Of a stretch of DNA of 10,531 nt, positions 1 through 5,405 are shown piece by piece. Each line of letters starts with the position of its first letter. The stretch's first letter is position 1. The notes under the pieces were generated by a model. That model saw only the letters and a list, made by a program, of their open reading frames with translations. It made no database searches and had not been told where the DNA came from. Origin of the DNA: an uncultured Oscillospiraceae bacterium. GTDB lineage: Bacteria > Bacillota > Clostridia > Oscillospirales > Oscillospiraceae. A program made the translations under genes and the position numbers. Location of the stretch: assembly GCA_947631805.1 (NCBI GenBank), contig CANRNA010000045.1:1-10531 (forward strand), given 5' to 3'.

Positions 1-154
1 TCCTCTCAACTGGATATCCCCTAAACAAGCTCTCCTCGACTTCCCCCTTTTTGTAACACATCATTGACTAACCTACATTCCGCATGGAGACGTCCGCAAT
101 TTCCGGGACAGGCGGCGGGGGCGCGTAATGGAATGCGCTATGGCCCGATTTTAC

Positions 155-183
155 GTGACAAACGGGGTTGTTGTTGGTATAAT
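155..183 (+). promoter_or_regulatory. Promoter of the MBL-ROK operon (extended -10)
   Basis: GTGACA at 155-160 matches the sigma-A -35 consensus at five of six bases. A 17-bp spacer separates it from a perfect TATAAT at 178-183, which is preceded by TGG and so forms an extended -10 (TGnTATAAT). The start site would fall near 190, leaving a leader of about 25 bases before the first gene. Confidence 0.8.
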
Positions 184-197
184 AAGTGATACTTATT
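181..197. promoter_or_regulatory. Inverted repeat over the transcription start, putative operator
   Basis: AATAAGT-GAT-ACTTATT is a perfect 7+3+7 inverted repeat. It overlaps the last bases of the -10 box and the expected start site, where a bound repressor would block RNA polymerase. Its cognate regulator is not identifiable: the ROK protein downstream has no DNA-binding domain. The arms are too short and AT-rich for a useful terminator. Confidence 0.5.
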
Positions 198-214
198 GCG
201 AGAGGTGACGGGAA

Positions 215-826
215 ATGAAGATTCAATGGCTGGGACACAGCTGCTTTCTTGTGGAGGCCGAGGGCTGCACGGCCGTGTTCGACCCCTTTGCGGACGGGAG
301 CGTGCCCGGATACGCCCCGGTGCGGGTGACGGCGGACGCCGTCTTCTGCTCCCACGGCCACGGCGACCACAGCGCCCGGGAGAACGTGACCCTCACAGGC
401 CGGGGCTTTCCCCTGCCGGTGCAGACCCTGGCGACCTGCCATGACGACAAGGGCGGCTCCCTTCGGGGGCCCAACACCGTCCACATCCTGTCCGCCGAGG
501 GCATGCGCCTGGCCCATCTGGGGGACCTGGGCCACACCCTGGACGGGGCGGCGCTGGACGCGCTGCGGGGCGTGGATGCCCTGCTCATCCCCGTGGGCGG
601 GCATTACACCATAGACGCGGCCACGGCCAAGGCGGTGGCGGACGCCATCGGTCCACGGGTGGTCATCCCCATGCACTACCGGCTGGGGCAAAACGGCTAC
701 GACGTGATAGGCACCCTGGACAAGTTCACGGCGCTCTGCGACGATGTAAAATACTATGAGGGGGACACGTTTGAACTGGGGCCTGACACCCCCGCCCAGA
801 CGGCAGCGCTGACCTATGGAAAATGA
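215..826 (+). CDS. MBL-fold metal-dependent hydrolase, UlaG/Lactamase_B_3 type
   Basis: A 203-residue cytoplasmic metallo-hydrolase with the metallo-beta-lactamase fold. The metal ligands are visible: H47-x-H49-x-D51-H52 in SHGHGDH, H76 in ATCHDD, D104 in HLGDLGH and H154 in IPMHYR. The start MKIQWLGHSCF is typical of the UlaG-like branch, which includes L-ascorbate-6-phosphate lactonase and many uncharacterised hydrolases often annotated as Zn-dependent hydrolases. The ATG is fixed by AGAGGTGA at 201-208, six bases upstream. It is the first gene of a three-gene operon and its last 11 bases overlap the ROK kinase start. The family is secure but the substrate is unknown. A sugar lactone or phosphoester is possible given the kinase partner, but this is inference only. 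Third codon positions are almost all G or C. Confidence 0.9.
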   Translation: MKIQWLGHSCFLVEAEGCTAVFDPFADGSVPGYAPVRVTADAVFCSHGHGDHSARENVTLTGRGFPLPVQTLATCHDDKGGSLRGPNTVHILSAEGMRLAHLGDLGHTLDGAALDALRGVDALLIPVGGHYTIDAATAKAVADAIGPRVVIPMHYRLGQNGYDVIGTLDKFTALCDDVKYYEGDTFELGPDTPAQTAALTYGK

Positions 827-1694
827 TCGCTATTACGGCATAGACGTGGGGGGCACGTCGGTGAAGATCGGCCTGTTCCAGGGCACCCGGCTTCTGGACA
901 AGTGGTCCGTGCCCACGGACACCTCCAACGGCGGGGATCACATCCTCCGGGACATCGTCGCCAGCCTGCCCGGCCCGGCGGCCGGGGCGGCTCTGGCCGT
1001 ACCGGGGGCAGTGCTCCCCGACGGGACGGTGAACCGGTGCGTGAATCTGGGGTGGGGGATATGCCGCCCCTCGGACGAGTTCACCGCCATGAGCGGCATC
1101 CCCTGCCGTGTGCTGAACGACGCCAACGCCGCGGCTCTGGCGGAGCAGCGGCTGGGCGGCGGCAAGGGCTTTGAGAGCATCCTGTTCGTGGCGCTGGGAA
1201 CCGGCGTGGGCGCGGGCGTGGTGCTGGACGGAAAAATACGCAACGGCGCCCGGGGCGCCGCCGGAGAGCTGGGCCACCTGTGCCTGGACCCCGGCGACAC
1301 AGCCGCCGCCTGCACCTGCGGCCACTACGGCTGCGTAGAGCAGTATTGCAGCGCCACGGGCATCGTCCGCCTGGCGGCCCAGGCGGGCATGCCGGGGCTG
1401 AACTGCAAGCAGATCGTGGACGGCGCCGCCGCGGGCAGCGACAGGCTGGAGGCGGTGGTGGACGCCGCCTGCGACGCTCTTGGCCGGGGCATCGCCGGGG
1501 CCTGCGCCATCATCGACCCGGAGGCGGTGGTCCTGGGGGGCGGCGTGTCCCAGGCGGGGGAGTACTTCCGTCTGAAGGTCCAGGCCGCCTTTGATCGGTA
1601 CGCCTTCCACGCCTGCCTGGGCACAAAGATATTCCTGGCGACACTGGGCAGCGACGCGGGCCTCACCGGCGCGGCGCTGTACGCCATGGACTGA
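816..1694 (+). CDS. ROK-family sugar kinase (glucokinase-like)
   Basis: A 292-residue ROK (repressor, ORF, kinase) protein without the N-terminal helix-turn-helix of ROK repressors, hence an enzyme that phosphorylates a hexose or similar sugar with ATP. Seen in order: phosphate-binding motif DVGGTSVKIGLF (10-21); catalytic Asp102 in LNDANAAAL; the ALGTGVGAG nucleotide loop; ELGH with H154; and the ROK zinc motif C166-x-C168-G-x-x-G-C173-x-E175. The length fits the family. The ATG lies inside the end of the MBL gene (11-base overlap, different frame) with no clear Shine-Dalgarno site, so translation is probably coupled. The specificity could be glucose, N-acetylglucosamine, mannose or another sugar. 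The gene is not next to any sugar transporter, so glucokinase is only the default guess. Confidence 0.9.
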   Translation: MENDRYYGIDVGGTSVKIGLFQGTRLLDKWSVPTDTSNGGDHILRDIVASLPGPAAGAALAVPGAVLPDGTVNRCVNLGWGICRPSDEFTAMSGIPCRVLNDANAAALAEQRLGGGKGFESILFVALGTGVGAGVVLDGKIRNGARGAAGELGHLCLDPGDTAAACTCGHYGCVEQYCSATGIVRLAAQAGMPGLNCKQIVDGAAAGSDRLEAVVDAACDALGRGIAGACAIIDPEAVVLGGGVSQAGEYFRLKVQAAFDRYAFHACLGTKIFLATLGSDAGLTGAALYAMD

Positions 1695-1706
1695 AAGGAG
1701 CTTTCT

Positions 1707-2171
1707 ATGAAAAACTCCCCCGCAGGCTCTCTGTGGAAGGTGCCCGCGTACTGCATGATCGCGGGCTGGATATGCTTCCAGCTGGAGATACGGTTTCTGG
1801 GCCGCTTCGCCCTTGTGACACTGCCGGACGGCGCCATCTCCGCGGATAACACCCGCTGGCTCATCCTCACCGGCGTTCTGTTCTGCCTGGTCCTGGCCCT
1901 GGGCGCTCTGGTGTTTTTCCGGAAGATGACCCGCCAGGAGCTGGCCGTTTCCGCCACGGCGGCCTTTGTCATCAACGCGGTCATAGGCGTCTCCGCCTAC
2001 ATCTCGCGCACGGGCTGGCTCTCCCTTGTGTATTCGGAGATATCCGAGTGGTGCAGCGTCCTGCCCCAGCTTCTCGGCCTGGTGACGGATAACCAGTGGA
2101 TCAGCGCGGCGGTGATATGGGCCGCTCCCTATCTGTTCGTGCTCTTCGGCAAAAAGACCGCCGACCAGTGA
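1707..2171 (+). CDS. Small membrane protein of unknown function
   Basis: A 154-residue protein that I do not recognise. Four hydrophobic segments are visible at about 12-29, 51-71, 79-99 and 131-148. A positive patch (FFRKMTRQE) follows the second and a short lysine-containing tail (GKKTADQ) ends the protein, suggesting an integral inner-membrane protein with both ends inside. There are no catalytic motifs. The ATG follows AAAGGAG at 1694-1700 with a six-base gap, only 12 bases after the ROK stop, so it is the third gene of the MBL-ROK operon. It ends 17 bases before the operon's terminator hairpin. Base composition matches its operon partners. A link to sugar handling is suggested only by position. 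Confidence 0.75.
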   Translation: MKNSPAGSLWKVPAYCMIAGWICFQLEIRFLGRFALVTLPDGAISADNTRWLILTGVLFCLVLALGALVFFRKMTRQELAVSATAAFVINAVIGVSAYISRTGWLSLVYSEISEWCSVLPQLLGLVTDNQWISAAVIWAAPYLFVLFGKKTADQ

Positions 2172-2188
2172 CGGCCCTTATATACGGT

Positions 2189-2231
2189 CCAGCCCCCGGC
2201 TCTTTTTCAGAGCCGGGGGCTGGTGTTTTTT
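2189..2231 (+). terminator. Intrinsic terminator of the MBL-ROK-membrane protein operon
   Basis: A 15-bp perfect stem (2189-2203 with 2209-2223) is closed by a five-base loop TTTTC and followed by TG and six T residues at 2226-2231. The other strand has no U-run after the hairpin (ACCGTATATAAGG), so it is oriented for the plus strand. It overlaps the stop codon of the convergent exonuclease gene by two bases, so the intergenic space is used economically. Confidence 0.92.
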
Positions 2232-2790
2232 ATAGCTGCGGCTTCATGATCTCGTAGCAGGCAGCGGCGGTATAGCAGTCGGCCAGGGCCCGGTGGGCCG
2301 TCTCCGGCACCACGCCGAACCGCTCGGCCAAGTCCGCCAGGCGGTGGTGGCGGTATTGCCTGTAGAGCATCTTGGACAGGCGCATGGTGTCCACAAAATC
2401 ATTGGACACCGGCCCCAGGCCCAGGGCCGCCGCCTTGTCGTAGAGGAAGTTTATATCGAAGTTCACGTTGTGGCCCAGTATCACGTCCGCGCCCACGAAG
2501 TCCAGATAGTACTCCAGCACATCTCCCAGGGGCGGGGCCGTCCACAGCATATCGTCCGTGATGCCGGTGATGTCAACGATGGCCTCCGGCAGGGAAAAGC
2601 CCGGATTCACCAGCAGCGACACCTCATCCACCGGCCGCCCTTGCCGGAACCGGACGGCGCCCAGCTCGATGATGGCGCTGTACCGGGGGCTGAGGCCCGT
2701 GGTCTCGATGTCCACGGACACATAGTCGTCCAGTGCCGCCACCAGGCTCTCGCCCTTATACGGCCGGGCGTTTTTCTCGTATACGGCCAT
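2230..2790 (-). CDS. DEDDh 3'-5' exonuclease (DnaQ/PolC-epsilon type)
   Basis: A 186-residue stand-alone exonuclease of the RNase T/DnaQ superfamily, which removes nucleotides from 3' ends of DNA using two metal ions. All acidic and histidine catalytic residues are present: D27 and E29 in VSVDIETTG, D112 in GHNVNFDINFL, and H166 plus D171 in AHRALADC. The H-x4-D spacing identifies the DEDDh class. There is no polymerase, helicase or BRCT domain, so it is not PolC or DinG but a free exonuclease like many annotated as DNA polymerase III epsilon-like in Firmicutes. The start is set by AAAGGGGG seven bases upstream (2798-2805). It lies 58 bases downstream of gntR, with a hairpin terminator between, so its transcription is probably read-through or from an unseen promoter. 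It shows no functional tie to the TRAP module. Confidence 0.88.
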   Translation of the reverse strand: MAVYEKNARPYKGESLVAALDDYVSVDIETTGLSPRYSAIIELGAVRFRQGRPVDEVSLLVNPGFSLPEAIVDITGITDDMLWTAPPLGDVLEYYLDFVGADVILGHNVNFDINFLYDKAAALGLGPVSNDFVDTMRLSKMLYRQYRHHRLADLAERFGVVPETAHRALADCYTAAACYEIMKPQL

Positions 2791-2807
2791 AAGGCGGCCC
2801 CCTTTGC

Positions 2808-2842
2808 AAAAATCCGCCCCGTCGATGGTATCGGCGGGACGG
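2808..2842 (-). terminator. Imperfect hairpin and U-run after gntR
   Basis: On the minus strand a 13-bp stem (2814-2826 with 2830-2842, loop of three bases) contains one G-U pair and one C-A mismatch and runs into ATTTTTG (A-run at 2808-2812). It begins seven bases after the gntR stop and ends just before the exonuclease ribosome binding site. The mismatch suggests partial rather than complete termination. Confidence 0.65.
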
Positions 2843-2848
2843 TACTTT

Positions 2849-3496
2849 TTATTCGTGCCAATCCAGGGCTTTTTTCAGAAACCGCAGGTGGTCCTGGATC
2901 AGAAACTCCAGCCGATCCTCATCTCTGGCCAACAGAGCCTCCAGGATATATCGGTGCTCCAGAAGAGATATCTGGAAATTCTCCGGAGCGACCTTTCCCA
3001 CACTGAAAATAAAATATACGCTGCCTACGCTCCAGTTGAAGTCGTACAGCCTGTCCAGCTGCGGATTGCCTGCCATTTGCACCATCAGGGAGTGGAATTT
3101 TGTCTCTACTATTCGGGCGGCCTCCAAGTCCGTGGGGGGGACATGGTCAAATTGGTCCACCGCCTCCTTCAACTCACTGATGATCTCCGGGAATCGGTCC
3201 ACGTTCTGAACGGCCCGCTTCGCCGCATAACATTCCATCATGATGCGGGTATCAAAATAGTTTCGTATATCCTGCATGGAGAAGTCCCGGACGACCGCGC
3301 CTCGTCGGGGCATCAGCTCCACCATGCCCCGTGCCGCCAAGTGATTGATGGCCGCCTGCACCGGCGTATTGCTGATATTCAAAGACTCTGCGATCTTCTG
3401 CACTACCAGCCGCGATCCGACTGGATATTCCCCGGTTTGGATGCGGCGGGTGATCTCCTTCACTGCATATTCCTGCAAAGACTCCGGATAGTCCAT
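2849..3496 (-). CDS. GntR-family transcription regulator, FadR/FCD subfamily
   Basis: A 215-residue regulator. Residues about 6-72 form the winged helix-turn-helix: the recognition region reads IAESLNISNTPVQAAINHL, then a wing MPRRGAVVRDF. Residues about 80-212 form the all-helical FCD ligand-binding domain with its usual metal-site pattern: E-x3-H in VETKFHSLM (Glu in place of the common Asp), H in LLEHRYILEAL and H in IQDHLRFL. Such regulators bind an organic acid, often through the metal, and usually control neighbouring catabolic genes. I chose the internal ATG at 3496 because AGAGGAG lies five bases upstream; an in-frame start at 3529 lacks this support. It is divergent from the TRAP operon, its likely target. 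The usual S-R-T-P-V-R-E-A-L helix reads S-N-T-P-V-Q-A-A-I, so operator preference may differ. Confidence 0.93.
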   Translation of the reverse strand: MDYPESLQEYAVKEITRRIQTGEYPVGSRLVVQKIAESLNISNTPVQAAINHLAARGMVELMPRRGAVVRDFSMQDIRNYFDTRIMMECYAAKRAVQNVDRFPEIISELKEAVDQFDHVPPTDLEAARIVETKFHSLMVQMAGNPQLDRLYDFNWSVGSVYFIFSVGKVAPENFQISLLEHRYILEALLARDEDRLEFLIQDHLRFLKKALDWHE

Positions 3497-3501
3497 AGAA
3501 A

Positions 3502-3508
3502 CTCCTCT
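3502..3508 (-). promoter_or_regulatory. Ribosome binding site that decides the gntR start
   Basis: AGAGGAG followed by TTTCT and ATG on the minus strand. It supports translation from 3496 rather than from the longer in-frame ATG at 3529, which would add 11 residues not expected before the winged helix. Confidence 0.8.
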
Positions 3509-3563
3509 TACATACCAACCCGCTGCCACGGCCTGACCCTGGCAGCTGTCTTACTCTCGCATA

Positions 3564-3593
3564 ATTATAGCACGTTCAGCGCTATCTTCACAA
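3564..3593 (-). promoter_or_regulatory. Putative gntR promoter
   Basis: The minus strand shows a perfect TATAAT (3564-3569) with an 18-bp spacer to TTGTGA (3588-3593), which matches the -35 consensus at four of six positions. The predicted leader is about 60 bases. No copy of the AT-rich repeat found at the TRAP promoter is seen here, so autoregulation is not obvious. Confidence 0.55.
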
Positions 3594-3724
3594 TATCTTT
3601 TTGCAGAATTGCGCGGTTTGTGTCAAAAAATGCATTGCCTCCAAGCAATTTGGCAGAAGAAACAGTTTTGTCGTCTGGGCTCTAAACAACTTCCACAAAA
3701 AACCTCTCGTCGTTAAAATGATGA

Positions 3725-3754
3725 TTGACAAACTTCGCCAAGATGCGGTATTAT
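3725..3754 (+). promoter_or_regulatory. Promoter of the TRAP operon
   Basis: A perfect -35 TTGACA (3725-3730) and an 18-bp spacer precede TATTAT (3749-3754), which differs from TATAAT at one base. The start site would be near 3761, giving a leader of about 89 bases. The near-consensus elements suggest a strong promoter held in check by a regulator. Confidence 0.8.
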
Positions 3755-3762
3755 TACCGCGT

Positions 3763-3799
3763 ATTAAATATTAAATTTAATATTTAATGTTTAATATTT
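3763..3799. promoter_or_regulatory. 26-bp perfect palindrome plus extra half-site, likely GntR operator
   Basis: Positions 3763-3788 form a perfect 26-bp palindrome made only of A and T, centred between 3775 and 3776. The 10-mer TTTAATATTT occurs inside it at 3776-3785, inverted at 3766-3775, and a third time at 3790-3799. The cluster begins a few bases after the predicted start site, where a repressor would block initiation or early elongation. The adjacent divergent GntR protein is the obvious candidate binder. Alternatively the transcript could fold into an AU-only hairpin followed by U-rich sequence, but such a stem would be weak. Confidence 0.7.
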
Positions 3800-3836
3800 G
3801 TGTTTTTCTTCCCCTTTTATCCCTAAATCTTTATAT

Positions 3837-3841
3837 GGAGG
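3837..3841 (+). promoter_or_regulatory. Ribosome binding site that decides the dctP start
   Basis: GGAGG lies eight bases before the ATG at 3850. A longer in-frame start at 3787 would fall inside the palindrome, lack a ribosome binding site and bury the signal peptide, so it is rejected. Confidence 0.85.
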
Positions 3842-3849
3842 AACTAAAA

Positions 3850-4836
3850 ATGAAGAAAATCCTGTCCCTGCTCCTGGCGCTGACGATGGTTTTCAGCCTG
3901 TGCTCCTTCGCCATGGCCGATGACCCCGAGTACGTCTGGAAGATGGCCCTGAACTCCACCGAAGGCGATAATGCCTATGACGCCGCCGTGATCTTCAAGG
4001 CTGAGATCGAAGAAGCGACCAACGGCCGCGTGCAGGTCGATCTGTACGGCGGCGCCAGTCTTGGCAGCACCACCGAAGTGCTGGAGGGCATGAGCTTCCA
4101 CATCGCTGACATCATTTGCGAGTCCGTGGGCACGCTGGCTCCCTTCACCCCCCTGGCAAACATCGACATCATGCCCTATCTGTACGACAGCTATGATCAC
4201 TTCATGAACGTCTGGACCAGTGATCTGGGCGAGGAGATCAAGACCACTGTGGGCGAGGCCGCCGGTTTCAAACTGCTTGGCGGTGCCTATCGCAGCCCCC
4301 GCATCGTCACCGCCACCAAGGAGATGCACACCGTTGAGGATTTCGCGGGCTTCAAGCTGCGCGCTCCCAATCTGGATGGCTATATCAAGCTGTGGCAGTG
4401 GATGGGCGCTGCGCCCCAGCCGCTGGCCATGAACGAGACGTATACCGCTCTGCAGCAGGGTACCGTCGAGGGTCAGGAGAACCCCATGGTGGACTCTCTG
4501 AACTACGCTTTTGATGAAGTCTGCGATTACTGGATCAAGACCAACCACGTCTATAGCTGCAACCTGTTCATTATGGACTTGGCTTACTTCAATAGTCTGC
4601 CCGAGGACATCCAGCAGGCTGTGACCGAGGCCGCCGAGACGGCTGGTCAGCAGATCAGCGAGCAGCAGGCCGACAAGGACGCCGCCGCCGAGCAGGCACT
4701 CATTGAAGATGGCAAGACTGTCATCGAGGTCGATCTGGACGAGTTCAAGGCCCACTTTGATGGCTATGTAGAGGAGAATTATCCTGAGCTGGCCGATTGG
4801 GTCGCCCGCATCCAGGAGATGGATACCGAAAGCTGA
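3850..4836 (+). CDS. dctP: TRAP transporter substrate-binding protein (DctP family)
   Basis: A 328-residue extracytoplasmic binding protein that delivers an organic acid to the TRAP membrane subunits. Residues 1-23 are a signal peptide (MKK, hydrophobic core, AMA before DD). The mature part shows DctP-family marks: the basic substrate-binding Arg171 in FKLRAPN, preceded by GAYRSPR, and the stretch AMNETYTALQQGTVEGQENP (194-212 region), which is highly typical of the family. In the family the arginine pairs with the substrate carboxylate. No lipobox is present: Cys18 is in FSLCSFA, without a small residue before it, so the protein may not be lipid-anchored. First gene of the operon; a hairpin separates it from dctQ. 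Codons look optimised (CTG, ATC, GAG, AAC), consistent with high expression. The substrate cannot be assigned. Confidence 0.93.
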   Translation: MKKILSLLLALTMVFSLCSFAMADDPEYVWKMALNSTEGDNAYDAAVIFKAEIEEATNGRVQVDLYGGASLGSTTEVLEGMSFHIADIICESVGTLAPFTPLANIDIMPYLYDSYDHFMNVWTSDLGEEIKTTVGEAAGFKLLGGAYRSPRIVTATKEMHTVEDFAGFKLRAPNLDGYIKLWQWMGAAPQPLAMNETYTALQQGTVEGQENPMVDSLNYAFDEVCDYWIKTNHVYSCNLFIMDLAYFNSLPEDIQQAVTEAAETAGQQISEQQADKDAAAEQALIEDGKTVIEVDLDEFKAHFDGYVEENYPELADWVARIQEMDTES

Positions 4837-4847
4837 TTCTAAACAGT

Positions 4848-4885
4848 CGGCCCGCGTCCGGCTTGGATGCGGGCCGTACCTTTTT
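4848..4885 (+). terminator. Intercistronic hairpin between dctP and dctQ
   Basis: A 12-bp stem (4848-4859 with 4865-4876, one G-U pair) with a five-base loop is followed four bases later by five T residues (4881-4885). It begins 11 bases after the dctP stop. It probably works as a partial terminator and 3' stabiliser, giving more binding protein than membrane subunits, a common arrangement in binding-protein transporters. Confidence 0.8.
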
Positions 4886-4904
4886 ATAAAGGGGTCTTTG
4901 CACT

Positions 4905-5405
4905 ATGCTAAAAAAGTATACAAAATTTCTTGATCTTCTGGAGAAGGTCGAAAAGATATTGTTGGCAGTGACCGTGGGAGCAATGGTCCTGTTTATGCTC
5001 TACCAGGTCATTCTGCGCTATATCTTCCGGGCCTCCAACGCCTGGAGCGAAGAACTTGTGGGTTATCTGTTCGTACTGGATGTAATGCTTGGTGCCGCCA
5101 TCGCTATCCGCCGTAACAGTCATCTTCAGATAGACGTGCTTATCAACCGCTTCCCGCCCAAGGTCAAAAACGTCTTCACCATCGGCGCTACGGTGGTCGG
5201 CATCGTGTTTCTCTGCTTTTTGTTCCGGTATTCTCTCACACTGTGCGCCACTGCTACCAAAAACATTTCCGCGGGACTGCATATCTCCATGGCTATTCCC
5301 TATGCCGTTTTGCCTGTGGGTGAAGTGTTGATGGTGCTGTCCTCCATTGAAGTCATTTTGAAAAATATCGCGGAACTCCGCGGAAAGAAGGAGGAGTCTG
5401 TATGA
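4905..5405 (+). CDS. dctQ: TRAP transporter small membrane subunit (DctQ)
   Basis: A 166-residue integral membrane protein with four predicted helices at about 18-38, 50-68, 90-110 and 128-152, the standard DctQ topology. Family marks are QVILRYIFRASNAWSEELVGYLF (33-56), followed by GAAIAIRRNSHLQID with the characteristic R-x-x-H region, and the late SMAIPYAVLPVGE. DctQ forms the scaffold that holds DctM in the membrane and helps dock the loaded binding protein. The ATG follows AAAGGGG at 4888-4894 with a ten-base gap. Its stop overlaps the dctM start in an ATGA arrangement, so the two subunits are translationally coupled. Confidence 0.93.
   Translation: MLKKYTKFLDLLEKVEKILLAVTVGAMVLFMLYQVILRYIFRASNAWSEELVGYLFVLDVMLGAAIAIRRNSHLQIDVLINRFPPKVKNVFTIGATVVGIVFLCFLFRYSLTLCATATKNISAGLHISMAIPYAVLPVGEVLMVLSSIEVILKNIAELRGKKEESV

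Larger units (their letters stand above)
3497..3849. other. Divergent control region between gntR and the TRAP operon
   Basis: This 353-bp gene-free stretch holds the two divergent promoters, the AT-only palindrome and the TRAP ribosome binding site. A short inverted repeat CCAA-GCAAT-TTGG at 3641-3653 lies between the promoters and could be a minor site. A pyrimidine-rich tract (3801-3830) follows the palindrome in the TRAP leader. The remaining bases show no gene, small ORF with a ribosome binding site, or recognisable riboswitch. Confidence 0.7.

Noticed and set aside
1..64. Possible divergent gene start on the minus strand (tandem ATG at 59-64, open to the left edge)
   Set aside because: Only about 21 codons are visible, there is no convincing ribosome binding site or promoter, and the peptide is not recognisable. 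It needs sequence to the left.
726..1610. Long open frame on the minus strand opposite the ROK kinase
   Set aside because: It is antisense to a gene with full ROK motifs. Its composition is typical of a GC-rich shadow frame and it has no ribosome binding site.
2804..3685. Long open frame on the plus strand opposite gntR
   Set aside because: The minus-strand frame carries the winged helix and FCD domain and a good ribosome binding site; the plus frame has neither and crosses the gntR promoter.
3776..3830. Riboswitch or terminator in the dctP leader
   Set aside because: The only stem is AU-only with no real loop, and no conserved aptamer pattern is visible; a protein operator is the simpler reading.
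3844..4755. 303-residue minus-strand frame opposite dctP
   Set aside because: It is a shadow of the dctP coding frame produced by codon bias, with no start signal or family resemblance.
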